This document shows, one piece after another, positions 8,548 through 16,966 of a stretch of 64,000 nucleotides of DNA; the stretch's first letter is position 1, and each line of letters opens with the position of its first letter. Made by a program: the position numbers and the translations under genes. Below the pieces are notes generated by a model. The model was not told the origin of the DNA and did no database searches. It saw only the letters and a program-made list of their open reading frames with translations. Source of the DNA: an uncultured Allomuricauda sp. (lineage in GTDB: Bacteria > Bacteroidota > Bacteroidia > Flavobacteriales > Flavobacteriaceae); contig NZ_CANMOO010000002.1 of NCBI RefSeq assembly GCF_947499585.1, positions 744,001 to 808,000 of the forward strand. The letters run 5' to 3'.

Positions 8548-9699
8548 TTAAGCTGCTTTGGTATGTAGCAACCTGGTGAGTTTTATTGAGAGATCAGTGA
8601 AGATAATTTTAGAATTTCCATTGCGTTCCACGTGAAAAATTGCTTTCTCCAACTCTTCAACAATATCCAAAATATTATTTTCATGTACAAAAGGCGCAAA
8701 CTTTTTCAAATCAAAACCTTCTAAATGCATTTTGGCATAAACCAAGCTGTCCGCTTTGTAATTTAACAAAAGCGCTTGGCGCATCATGGTCAAGCAATAG
8801 CTCAAGAACTGCTTTTGTACCTCTCTCCCCGTCTTGGCAACCTCATCGCTCCAAAGAATCAATTCTTGTATGGCAGCCTTATTTCCCTTTGCTTTAAAAG
8901 CACTTCGAACCCATTGCACAAACCAGCGCTCAAACACGAGATCTTCGGAGTCTTTGTTTAATAAATCCAAAGCTTTATTAAAATTTCCATGAGCTTCATG
9001 GGCAATGGAAAGCCCCTCGTTTTCATTTGCCCCTCGTTTTATCAGTTCAGCAGAGATATCGCTTTGAGCCAACGGCGGAAAATGCAGAATCTGGCAACGT
9101 GAAAGAATAGTATTGATAATTTGCTCCTCTTCTTCAGCAATTAGAATTAAAACAGTTTTTTCTGGAGGCTCTTCAATAAGTTTTAAAAGTTTATTGGCAG
9201 CAGAAATATTCATTTTTTCCGCCATCCAAATCACTACTATTTTATAACCTCCCTCATAAGACTTTAGAGAAAGCTTTTTAACCACATCCTGTGCCTCATC
9301 AACACCAATTTGACCTTGCTTTTTCTCTATGCCTATAAGCCTGTACCAATCAAACAGATTGCCATAGGGCTGTTCGTTTACAAACTGCCGCCAATCTTGA
9401 ATGTAATGATCACTTACCGCATGGGACTTTACTTTATCGGAATTGGAAACTGGAAACACAAAATGTAAATCTGGATGGATAAGAGAATTACACTTAGCAT
9501 TACAAGCTATATTTTCCCCATCGTTTTCCCCTTCTATATTGCCACAAAGTAAATATTGAGCGTAAGCCAGTGCCATGGGTAACGTTCCAGAACCTTCCGG
9601 ACCAATAAATAATTGTGCATGGGCCACTCTACCAGAATTAGCGGTGGTCACCAAATGTTTTTTAATATGTTCAAGGCCTAAAACGTCTTTAAACAGCAT
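8548..9699 (-). CDS. holB: DNA polymerase III subunit delta' (HolB)
   Basis: Clamp-loader subunit that helps open the sliding clamp for the replicative polymerase. Protein of 383 aa from the chosen start. Features: HAQLFIGPEGSGTLPMALAYAQ (degenerate P-loop), NAKCNSLIHPDL (one Cys pair of the zinc module), AANKLLKLIEEPPEKTVLILIAE (Walker-B-like region and sensor) and ILSRCQILHFPPL (the SRC motif). The frame has an earlier ATG at 9714, but MLFKDVLGLEHIKKHL at 9699 fits related proteins better. A -7 promoter element lies between the two ATGs, so only the 9699 start would be inside the transcript. The gene carries a degenerate parS-like sequence near its 3' end. Confidence 0.93.
   Translation of the reverse strand: MLFKDVLGLEHIKKHLVTTANSGRVAHAQLFIGPEGSGTLPMALAYAQYLLCGNIEGENDGENIACNAKCNSLIHPDLHFVFPVSNSDKVKSHAVSDHYIQDWRQFVNEQPYGNLFDWYRLIGIEKKQGQIGVDEAQDVVKKLSLKSYEGGYKIVVIWMAEKMNISAANKLLKLIEEPPEKTVLILIAEEEEQIINTILSRCQILHFPPLAQSDISAELIKRGANENEGLSIAHEAHGNFNKALDLLNKDSEDLVFERWFVQWVRSAFKAKGNKAAIQELILWSDEVAKTGREVQKQFLSYCLTMMRQALLLNYKADSLVYAKMHLEGFDLKKFAPFVHENNILDIVEELEKAIFHVERNGNSKIIFTDLSIKLTRLLHTKAA
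8624..8639. promoter_or_regulatory. Degenerate parS-like sequence inside holB
   Basis: CGTTCCACGTGAAAAA matches the 16-bp palindrome found at 1429 and 3793 at 13 of 16 positions, with one arm intact and the other eroded. On the coding strand it encodes F-H-V-E, the same peptide as the ybeY copy. It may be a weak ParB site or chance. Confidence 0.3.
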
Positions 9700-9703
9700 G
9701 CTC

Positions 9704-9711
9704 CAAAGATA
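9704..9711 (-). promoter_or_regulatory. -7 promoter element directly before the holB start (leaderless)
   Basis: On the minus strand TATCTTTG (consensus TAnnTTTG) ends 4 bases before the ATG at 9699. A transcript starting at the usual distance would begin at or next to the start codon. This supports 9699 as the real holB start. Confidence 0.6.
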
Positions 9712-9801
9712 CATTTTTTAGGTTCCACCTGTTTTAGACAGTTTTTTGTTGTAGCTCTAAAAATATGATGATTATGATCAAACTAGAAAGCAGGAAATCT
9801 T

Positions 9802-9809
9802 TACATTTG
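9802..9809 (+). promoter_or_regulatory. -7 promoter element for pgk
   Basis: TACATTTG matches TAnnTTTG and ends 22 bp before the pgk start codon. It lies in the divergent holB-pgk gap, about 100 bp from the holB element on the other strand. Confidence 0.6.
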
Positions 9810-9831
9810 AGCTTGCCATAAAAAGATATTA

Positions 9832-11022
9832 ATGAAGACCATAGAGGATTACAATTTCGAAGATAAAAAAGCACTGATTCGTGTTGATTTTAATGTGCCA
9901 TTGGATGCAGATTTCAATGTTACGGATACCAGCAGAATTGAAGCTGCCAAACCCAGCATATTAAAAATTTTGGAAGATGGTGGCAGCGCCGTTTTAATGA
10001 GTCATTTGGGAAGACCAAAAGGGAGCGCCAATCCAGATATGTCACTATCACATATTTGTGAAAAGGTTTCAGAAATTATTGGGGTGCAAGTGAAATTTGC
10101 AGCAGATTGTGTTGGGGAAGTTGCAGACGCAGCAGTTTCAGAATTGCAAAGTGGCGAGGTATTATTATTGGAAAACCTTCGGTTTTATAACGAAGAAGAA
10201 AGTGGCGATGAGACTTTTGCCGAAGCTCTTTCCAAACATGGCGACATTTATGTGAACGATGCATTTGGAACGGCCCACAGAGCACATGCCTCCACAACTA
10301 TTGTGGCCAATTATTTTCCTGGAAACAAATGCTTTGGTTATTTATTGGCAAAGGAAATTAAGGCGATAGAAAAAGTGATGCAAACAGGAGAAAAACCAAT
10401 AACTGCCATTTTAGGTGGAGCTAAAGTTTCTTCTAAGATTACAATTATTGAAAACATTTTGGACAAAGTGGACAACTTGATTATTGGAGGTGGAATGACG
10501 TACACTTTTGTAAAAGCTCAAGGGGGAAAGGTTGGAGATTCCATATGTGAAGATGATAAAATGGAATTGGCCCTTAATATTTTAAAACAAGCATCAGAAA
10601 AAGGAGTTAAAATCCATTTGCCTGTGGATGTTTTGGCCGCAGATGCTTTTGATAATAATGCCAATACCCAGTTTATGGATGTTGATGAAATTCCTGATGG
10701 GTGGCAAGGCCTAGATGCCGGACCACAAACTTTGGAAATCTTTAAACAAGTGATTTTGGATTCTAAAACAATACTTTGGAACGGACCTGTGGGTGTTTTT
10801 GAAATGGAGAATTTTGCAAAAGGAACCATTGCCGTGGGTAACGCTATTGACGAAGCAACACAAAACGGGGCCTTTTCACTTGTTGGAGGTGGAGATTCAG
10901 TAGCCGCAGTAAAGCAATTTGGCTTTGAAAACAAGGTAAGTTATGTTTCAACCGGAGGCGGAGCAATGTTAGAGAGTTTGGAAGGAAGAACACTACCTGG
11001 AATCGCTGCAATATTGAGCTAA
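9832..11022 (+). CDS. pgk: Phosphoglycerate kinase
   Basis: Glycolytic enzyme that moves the acyl phosphate of 1,3-bisphosphoglycerate to ADP. Protein of 396 aa, the usual length. Signatures: [12 protein letters not shown] (N-terminal PGK motif), [10 protein letters not shown] (substrate loop), [38 protein letters not shown], and the nucleotide-site motifs WNGPVGVFE and GGGDSVAA in the C-terminal domain. It ends [19 protein letters not shown]. No sign of truncation. It is transcribed divergently from holB with its own -7 element. Confidence 0.98.
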   Translation: MKTIEDYNFEDKKALIRVDFNVPLDADFNVTDTSRIEAAKPSILKILEDGGSAVLMSHLGRPKGSANPDMSLSHICEKVSEIIGVQVKFAADCVGEVADAAVSELQSGEVLLLENLRFYNEEESGDETFAEALSKHGDIYVNDAFGTAHRAHASTTIVANYFPGNKCFGYLLAKEIKAIEKVMQTGEKPITAILGGAKVSSKITIIENILDKVDNLIIGGGMTYTFVKAQGGKVGDSICEDDKMELALNILKQASEKGVKIHLPVDVLAADAFDNNANTQFMDVDEIPDGWQGLDAGPQTLEIFKQVILDSKTILWNGPVGVFEMENFAKGTIAVGNAIDEATQNGAFSLVGGGDSVAAVKQFGFENKVSYVSTGGGAMLESLEGRTLPGIAAILS

Positions 11023-11141
11023 TATGCACGTTATGAATTAATAGGAGAAATCTTATACTATGCCATGTTTTGGACTGAAAACTTTAATATTTCAGAAAAA
11101 AACACCATTTTCGTTTGCCCCAAAATCAAACCTTGTCCAAA

Positions 11142-12785
11142 ATGAACCAAAAATTTAAAATAGCTGCCTTTGTAGTCCTTCTTTTTTCAGCATCTTCACT
11201 CTTTGCACAACAGATTGATTCTACAAGCACAAAGCAAGCTAATTCCACGGAAGTTTTGTTACAATCCTCGCAAGAAGATTCTGTTTCCGTACAACCAATC
11301 AAGCCATTGAAGGTTAATATTGCTGAAGACAAAATAGACGGCAATTACAATGCGTTGTCAGTGGGGGAAGATAGCAAAACCAAGTTAATGGACTTGGAAG
11401 AGGCAAGAAGATATGATAGTCTATGGCTTAAAGAGCTGCATGATAGTGCCCAACTTTTTAGTGAACTGTTGATTGAGGTACAAAATCCATCCGAAGAAGA
11501 AATCACCATGGTTGATTTACCAACGGATACGCTTAAGGCTAGATTGGCATTGTTAGATGAAAAAACACCTTTTAATATTTCGTACAATTCTTCTTTGGAG
11601 AGTGTTATAAAGTCCTTTTTGGTTAGAAAGAAAGATTTAATGCAAAGGATGATTACGGCAAGCCAGTTTTATTTTCCATTGTTTGAACAAGAATTGGACA
11701 ACCAAGATGTTCCGTTAGAGATAAAATATTTGGCCATAATAGAATCTGCGTTAAACCCTAGAGCTAGATCAAGGGTCGGTGCTAAAGGACTATGGCAATT
11801 TATGTATGGCACCGGAAAAATGTATGGTTTGGAAGTTAGCAGTTATGTGGATGAACGTAATGACCCTATTTTTGCTACCAAAGCAGCGGCCAAGTATTTA
11901 TCAAAACTCCATGGTATTTTTAACGATTGGGATTTGGCGTTGGCAGCATACAACTCCGGCCCTGGAAATGTAAACAAAGCGATAAGACGATCTGGGGGCT
12001 ATAAAAACTACTGGAACATTAGAAGAAACCTTCCACGCGAAACAGCGGGTTACCTGCCTGCTTTTCTGGCGACCATGTACATTTTTGAATATGCTGAAGA
12101 ACATGGGCTTCAATATAAAAAAGCAGATAGGCCTTATTTTGAAACGGATACGGTTCACGTAAAAAATCTGATTACGTTTGACCAAATATCTAAGTTGGTA
12201 GATATTAGCAAGGAAGAATTGGAAATGTTGAACCCTGCTTACAAACTAAACATTATACCTAAGATAAAGGGCAAAACTTATGCACTTCGATTACCGGTCA
12301 CTAAAATTGGAAAATTTGTGAACAATGAAGAGGCTATTTATGCATATGCGAAAAAAGAATTGGACTCCTTGGAGAAGCCCTTGCCGCAGTTAACACAAGC
12401 AAAAAATCAAGTTAGGTATAAGGTTAGAAGCGGCGATTACCTAGGAAAAATAGCGGAAAGATACGGTGTTGGAGTAAGTCAAATAAAAAGATGGAATGGA
12501 CTGCGAAGCAATAACTTAAGAGTGGGGCAACGACTTACTATTTTCCCTAGAAAACCATATATTTCCAAGCAAGCAGTGGCTAAAACGAGCACATCAAAAT
12601 CACCAACACCCGCATTGGCAAGTAATGGTTCCAAAGTACATACGGTCAAAGAAGGAGACTCTCTTTGGACCATATCAAGAAAATATCCTGGAGTTTCTAT
12701 AGAAAATTTACGAAAATGGAACGGTCTTAGTAGTAACAACTTAAAACCGGGCACAAAACTAAAATTGTGTGATTGTTCTTCGTAA
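11142..12785 (+). CDS. Lytic transglycosylase with two LysM domains (MltD-like)
   Basis: Periplasmic enzyme that cleaves the glycan strands of peptidoglycan, forming anhydromuramic ends. Protein of 547 aa from the ATG at 11142 (MNQKFKIAAF); an upstream in-frame TTG is less likely because the signal peptide ending SLFAQQ follows this ATG well. Order: an acidic linker, then an SLT domain with catalytic Glu in IIESALNPRARSRVGAKGLW, then DLALAAYNSGPGNV, then two LysM repeats (RYKVRSGDYLGKIAERYGV and VHTVKEGDSLWTISRKYPG) near the C-terminus that bind peptidoglycan. The DUF4837 lipoprotein follows after 12 bp. Confidence 0.93.
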   Translation: MNQKFKIAAFVVLLFSASSLFAQQIDSTSTKQANSTEVLLQSSQEDSVSVQPIKPLKVNIAEDKIDGNYNALSVGEDSKTKLMDLEEARRYDSLWLKELHDSAQLFSELLIEVQNPSEEEITMVDLPTDTLKARLALLDEKTPFNISYNSSLESVIKSFLVRKKDLMQRMITASQFYFPLFEQELDNQDVPLEIKYLAIIESALNPRARSRVGAKGLWQFMYGTGKMYGLEVSSYVDERNDPIFATKAAAKYLSKLHGIFNDWDLALAAYNSGPGNVNKAIRRSGGYKNYWNIRRNLPRETAGYLPAFLATMYIFEYAEEHGLQYKKADRPYFETDTVHVKNLITFDQISKLVDISKEELEMLNPAYKLNIIPKIKGKTYALRLPVTKIGKFVNNEEAIYAYAKKELDSLEKPLPQLTQAKNQVRYKVRSGDYLGKIAERYGVGVSQIKRWNGLRSNNLRVGQRLTIFPRKPYISKQAVAKTSTSKSPTPALASNGSKVHTVKEGDSLWTISRKYPGVSIENLRKWNGLSSNNLKPGTKLKLCDCSS

Positions 12786-12797
12786 ATTTAACTCAAG

Positions 12798-13787
12798 ATG
12801 AAAAAATTTATAACACTATCCATCACCATTTTATTCTTGGTGATGTTATCATGTAAAGATTCTGGACCAAAGCAACGTTTTCTGCCCCCATCAACAGGAG
12901 GCATTAATTCTCTTATGGTTGTCATGGACACTGAGCTTTGGCAAGGTGGTATTGGCGATAAAATAAGGGAGCAGTTTGCGGCCCCTGTTTTGGGGCTACC
13001 CCAAGGAGAACCTAAGTTTAGTATAACACAAATTCCTCCACAAGTTTTTAAAGGGGCCATTACGTACTCTAGATCTGTTCTTTTTGTGCAGCAGGATACT
13101 TTATCACTTGCCCATATAAAATCAGACGTGTACGCCAAACCTCAAAAAGTGGCGGTAATAAAAGGAGAAACCTACAATGATTTGGCGGGAAACGTTGATT
13201 CTTTGGCCGGAATGGCCATTGCTTCGTTTAAAAAAGTTGAAATTGCAGAGGCTCAAAAGCGTTTTACTCGTTCCTTGAACAAGGAAAAAGCATTTGAGGA
13301 AGAGTTAGGTATAAGTTTAAATGTCCCTTCTTTATATAAGGTTGGAAAACGCGAAAAGAATTTTGTTTGGATGGATATCCAGATTCCTAAGGGCACTATG
13401 AATATTGTTGCCTATAGCATGCCTTGGGATAGTTTTGCTAATGACTCGACCTTTGTTAACGATATTATTAAGATGAGAGATTCTATAGGCAAAAAATACG
13501 TGCCCGGGCCTTATGAGAATACTTTTATGATAACTGAAAAAGCATTTTCACCCTATGTTTTCCCTGCTCAAATAGGAGGAAAGAAGGCGGCCGAGGCGAG
13601 AGGAATATGGGAAATCAACGGATACCCCATGGCGGGTCCTTTTTTGACTTTTATTATCAACGATAAGGAAAATAATAGAAAACTCGTTTTGGAGGGATTT
13701 ACTTTTGCGCCTTCTGCGGAAAAACGAGATTATATGTTTGAATTAGAGGCGATTCTAAGAACCGTTAAGTTTAATAGCGGCTCCTAA
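12798..13787 (+). CDS. DUF4837 family lipoprotein
   Basis: Protein of 329 aa with a lipoprotein signal peptide (VMLSCKDSG, Cys at residue 17), then the conserved start PPSTGGINSLMVVMDTELWQG. DUF4837 proteins occur in Bacteroidota and often sit directly after a LysM transglycosylase, as here (12-bp gap), which hints at a cell-envelope role. No catalytic motif is apparent. The transcription unit ends at a strong terminator 28 bp downstream. Confidence 0.85.
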   Translation: MKKFITLSITILFLVMLSCKDSGPKQRFLPPSTGGINSLMVVMDTELWQGGIGDKIREQFAAPVLGLPQGEPKFSITQIPPQVFKGAITYSRSVLFVQQDTLSLAHIKSDVYAKPQKVAVIKGETYNDLAGNVDSLAGMAIASFKKVEIAEAQKRFTRSLNKEKAFEEELGISLNVPSLYKVGKREKNFVWMDIQIPKGTMNIVAYSMPWDSFANDSTFVNDIIKMRDSIGKKYVPGPYENTFMITEKAFSPYVFPAQIGGKKAAEARGIWEINGYPMAGPFLTFIINDKENNRKLVLEGFTFAPSAEKRDYMFELEAILRTVKFNSGS

Positions 13788-13814
13788 TAATAAGCAAGGT
13801 AAAATGTAAAACAG

Positions 13815-13850
13815 AAAAGCCCAGTGCTCCCCAGCTAACTGGGCTTTTTT
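13815..13850 (+). terminator. Rho-independent terminator after the transglycosylase/DUF4837 unit
   Basis: An 11-bp stem AAAAGCCCAGT/ACTGGGCTTTT with a 12-base loop and a T-run. It faces the small minus-strand gene at 13875 and can work in both directions. Confidence 0.92.
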
Positions 13851-13874
13851 GTTCTTTAAATACTTTGGATCTAC

Positions 13875-14045
13875 TTAGTCAAAAGCAAAACCCGTAGCAA
13901 TTCTATATACAAATGCGTATAGCACTATAAAGAACATTACAAAACTAAACCAGGCGAACACCTTGAAGTATTTTTCCACTATAATGCTGCCGAGGTTTCT
14001 AAACCCTTCTAAATAAATTTCTTTTACGAGTAATAATTTTTTCAT
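13875..14045 (-). CDS. DUF6747-like small membrane protein (56 aa)
   Basis: An ORF of 56 codons on the minus strand encodes a protein starting MKKLLLVKEIYLEGF, then RNLGSIIVEKYFKVF, one strongly hydrophobic helix of about 20 residues (about residues 30-50) and the end YRIATGFAFD. The start, the invariant-looking YLEGFRNLG and the RIATGFAF ending match the short family I know as DUF6747 from Flavobacteriaceae. It lies between two terminators, with the OmpA gene upstream on the same strand. Probably an inner-membrane protein; role unknown. Confidence 0.72.
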   Translation of the reverse strand: MKKLLLVKEIYLEGFRNLGSIIVEKYFKVFAWFSFVMFFIVLYAFVYRIATGFAFD

Positions 14046-14260
14046 AAGTCAGTTTTTAAGATTTAAAGACAAGACAAAGATTAGGCTTTGGCAATCCGCT
14101 TGAAAAACAACAAGATGAAATTCCAAAAAAGTGCGACAAACAACCTGTGAATTTTTAAAATCCTATAAAGCACAAATATTCATCGGCAAAATACACTTGA
14201 AGAATGACGGGTTAACGAGAGGAAAATCGGTGTAATGCATTCCAAGGAATAAAAAGGCAT

Positions 14261-14293
14261 AAAAAAAGCCCCAACTGATAAGAAGGGGCTTTT
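14261..14293 (-). terminator. Rho-independent terminator after the OmpA/PD40 gene
   Basis: Reading the minus strand, AAAAGCCCC/GGGGCTTTT forms a 9-bp stem with a 12-base loop and is followed by a T-run. It lies 21 bp past the stop codon of the minus-strand OmpA-family gene. Confidence 0.88.
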
Positions 14294-14313
14294 AAAAATA
14301 TCTTGTATAGTAG

Positions 14314-16374
14314 CTACATTTCTACTATTATGAATTCTGAACGCCTGTTCTGTTGGTGTTTGGTTCTAGAGCATCTAGTTCCGTCAGCACAATCATTTAA
14401 TAGCTGTTCCTCGCCATAACCTATAGCGCTTTGTATTCTTGAAGGGTCAATGCCTTGGGAAATAATGTAGTCCCTTGTAGCTTTTGCACGTTTGTCCGAG
14501 AGGTATTTGTTATACACTTTCTTTCCTATGGCATCTGTATGGGATTCTATTTTTATAACCATTTCTGGATATTCTCTCATTACCGCTACCAGTTTATCTA
14601 ACTCTTCCGAAGCGCTTTGTTTAATATTGAATCGGTCAAAGTCAAAATAAATAGTTTCCGTTTCCAGTTTCAGGACACCTTTTTCTTCTGCGATGATTTC
14701 CTTTAATTGTTTTAAGGACTGAGTCACCGTAATCCTTTCATTGTTTTTGGTGTTTGTTGATAGGCTATCTTCAAAATAACCTTTTTTAACTGTCCTTACA
14801 GTATACTTGTTTGAAGGCGCAAGGTTTTTAAAGATAAAACTACCATCCTTTTCAGTTAGCACGGAATCAATCTTAAGATTGTCCTTGTCAAATAGACTAA
14901 CCATGGCATCCGCAATAGGATCTTCACTAATAAGGTCCTGTATGGAGCCTGAAATGGCATTAAGGTTTAAGATGTGCTTAAAAGAATATATATCATCATC
15001 TCCTTTTCCTCCTTTTCGGTTTGAGGCAAAATATCCCTTTTCGTTGTTTTGATCTATTATATATGAAAAATCATCTCTATTGCTATTGATGGGCTCTCCC
15101 AAATTAATGCCCACGCCAAAAAGGCCATCTGCATAATCTGCTTTATAAATGTCTAAACCACCCATTCCCATATTCCTGTCAGATGAAAAATAAAGGGCAT
15201 TTTCTGTTATATAAGGGAACATCTCCTTTTTGTTGGTGTTGACGGTCCTGCCTAGATTTTCTGGTTCAGAGAAAGCACCATTTTCTAGAATATCTACCTT
15301 ATAAACATCAGTTAGGCCAAAACCGCCTGGTCTATCTGATACAAAATACAGTTTTTTGCCATCTGGACTTACAGAAGGATGACCTGTAGAGTAGTTTTCA
15401 CTGTTAAATGAAACTTCCACTGCTTTGGTCCATTCATCATCTACAAACTTAGATTGATAAATTTTTAGGTGATTTATTCCGTTTTTACCACGCTTGAGCT
15501 TTTTGCCGTAATTGTTTCTTGTAAAATAGATTGTTTTTTGATCTGGCGAGAATGCTACGGAAGCTTCATGGTATTTTGTGTTGATCTGTTTAGAGAATTT
15601 TTTTGGACTTGTTAAATCCTCACCTTCACTATCAGCTTTAGCTACATACAAATCTAAGAAAGGTTGGTTATTCCATTTATATCTCCTTGTAGTAAGGAAG
15701 GAAGAATCATGTGCTGATGCAAAAACAACTTCTGACTCATTATGGAACATTGGGGAAAAATCCGAATATTTTGAATTTATAGCCATATTCTTAATCTCTA
15801 CCAAAGCAGGAGCGTTAGACGCAATGTTATCCTTATCCAGTTCGTTAAGCGGCTCATCTCTTTTCTGCCTGAACAGCTTAGTAAGCTTAGCAGCTCTTCG
15901 ATACCGTCCAGTTCCTTTTAGGCTATGGGCATATTTAAAGAACTTTTCCTCGGTGATTCTTTCTCTGAACGTTTCATAAAGCTCATGGTACCACTTATAG
16001 GACTTTTCTAGATTACCGGTATAATAATGTGAGTCGCCCGCATTGGAAAGAAGTTTGAAAGTATGCTTAGCATCACTTTTTTCTAGGACCACATCATATA
16101 CACGGGCCGCCTCGGCATACCACATTTTATCAAAATAAGAATCTGCTTGTTTAATGAGCTTGGCAGTTGTGCCTTTTTCGCGAACAAACTTGGTTAACTC
16201 TCTACGGTCTAGATTTTCAAGTTGTTTTATAAAAACTGGTCGGGAATATTCAATCGGTTGTTCGCTAGGGGGGGTTAAAGACAATTCTTCATCCTGAAAC
16301 TGCAATAGGGAAATCTCCTGGGATTTAAGTCCAGGTGCAAGAATGAGAAATAAAATTAAAATCAGTCTTTTCAT
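14314..16374 (-). CDS. OmpA family protein with PD40 propeller repeats (PorE-like)
   Basis: Protein of 686 aa from the second ATG (MKRLILILFLILAP); an alternative start is two codons upstream. Order: signal peptide, TPR-like helical region (about 40-150), PD40/WD40-like repeats (FSPDQKTIYFTR, VSPDGKKLYFVSDRPGG, YFSSDRNMGMGGLDIY, YFASNRKGGKGDDDIY), a carboxypeptidase-regulatory-like beta domain (about 470-550) and a C-terminal OmpA domain (IKIESHTDAIGKKVYN...) that binds peptidoglycan. This is the domain order of PorE of the type IX secretion system, but Flavobacteriaceae have many paralogues with it, usually next to PorP/SprF, and no PorP/SprF gene is here. The T9SS role is therefore only a possibility. 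Confidence 0.88.
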   Translation of the reverse strand: MKRLILILFLILAPGLKSQEISLLQFQDEELSLTPPSEQPIEYSRPVFIKQLENLDRRELTKFVREKGTTAKLIKQADSYFDKMWYAEAARVYDVVLEKSDAKHTFKLLSNAGDSHYYTGNLEKSYKWYHELYETFRERITEEKFFKYAHSLKGTGRYRRAAKLTKLFRQKRDEPLNELDKDNIASNAPALVEIKNMAINSKYSDFSPMFHNESEVVFASAHDSSFLTTRRYKWNNQPFLDLYVAKADSEGEDLTSPKKFSKQINTKYHEASVAFSPDQKTIYFTRNNYGKKLKRGKNGINHLKIYQSKFVDDEWTKAVEVSFNSENYSTGHPSVSPDGKKLYFVSDRPGGFGLTDVYKVDILENGAFSEPENLGRTVNTNKKEMFPYITENALYFSSDRNMGMGGLDIYKADYADGLFGVGINLGEPINSNRDDFSYIIDQNNEKGYFASNRKGGKGDDDIYSFKHILNLNAISGSIQDLISEDPIADAMVSLFDKDNLKIDSVLTEKDGSFIFKNLAPSNKYTVRTVKKGYFEDSLSTNTKNNERITVTQSLKQLKEIIAEEKGVLKLETETIYFDFDRFNIKQSASEELDKLVAVMREYPEMVIKIESHTDAIGKKVYNKYLSDKRAKATRDYIISQGIDPSRIQSAIGYGEEQLLNDCADGTRCSRTKHQQNRRSEFIIVEM

Positions 16375-16603
16375 AATCACTCCGTCTGAATAAATTATCG
16401 TCAGGTGATTGATTGGGTATTATACCAAAAAGCATAACACCAGTTTCAAACGCTAAAATAGAATATGGTTGTAGCGTTTATAACTTTTTGTTGTGAAAGA
16501 GAGAATTTGTAACGTGTATGCAGCAAAAATGTGGTTCTTCATCGACAAACCCTTTGGATGCGGGGTTTTTGTGAGTAGGAAAAACCTGTATAATACAATA
16601 GAA

Positions 16604-16798
16604 TTAAGAGTCCGATTCTTTACCGCCCTCTAGTTTTTCGTCTTCTTTTGAAGCATCTTTAAATTCTTTTATACCACTGCCCAGTCCTCGCATAAGTTCT
16701 GGAATTTTTTTACCTCCAAAGAGTAAAAGAACAACTAGTACGATAAGTACAATTTGCCAAGGGCCTAGCATACCAAGAAAAATAGTTTGAGCAATCAT
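16604..16798 (-). CDS. tatA: Twin-arginine translocase subunit TatA/TatE
   Basis: Protein of 64 aa with one N-terminal transmembrane helix (about residues 8-26), the hinge [23 protein letters not shown] and an acidic amphipathic tail. This is the classical TatA shape: subunits oligomerise to let folded proteins cross the inner membrane. No tatC is adjacent. A possible weak hairpin (ACAAACCC/GGGTTTTTGT near 16543-16575) lies downstream but has no clear T-run on this strand. Confidence 0.93.
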   Translation of the reverse strand: MIAQTIFLGMLGPWQIVLIVLVVLLLFGGKKIPELMRGLGSGIKEFKDASKEDEKLEGGKESDS

Positions 16799-16952
16799 AA
16801 CGTCAACGCCTTTAAATGAAAAGTAAAATTACTAAAAAGAACCTTAAGGCTCTGTTCAATTAACGAAAATTAGCACCTCAAATTGTTTATTAAGCTTTTG
16901 CAATACTCATACACATTTTAAAAAGCTTAACAACTAAATTAAAATCTAAGGT

Positions 16953-16960
16953 TATCTTTG
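16953..16960 (+). promoter_or_regulatory. -7 promoter element 6 bp before the M23 peptidase start (leaderless)
   Basis: TATCTTTG matches TAnnTTTG and ends only 6 bases before the ATG at 16967, so the transcript should start at or next to the start codon. The earlier in-frame start (16958) would lie within this element. Confidence 0.6.
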
Positions 16961-16966
16961 TTCATT

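Noticed and set aside
16540..16576. Hairpin ACAAACCC/GGGTTTTTGT after tatA as a terminator
   Set aside because: The stem is imperfect and on the minus strand, where tatA is transcribed, no T-run follows.
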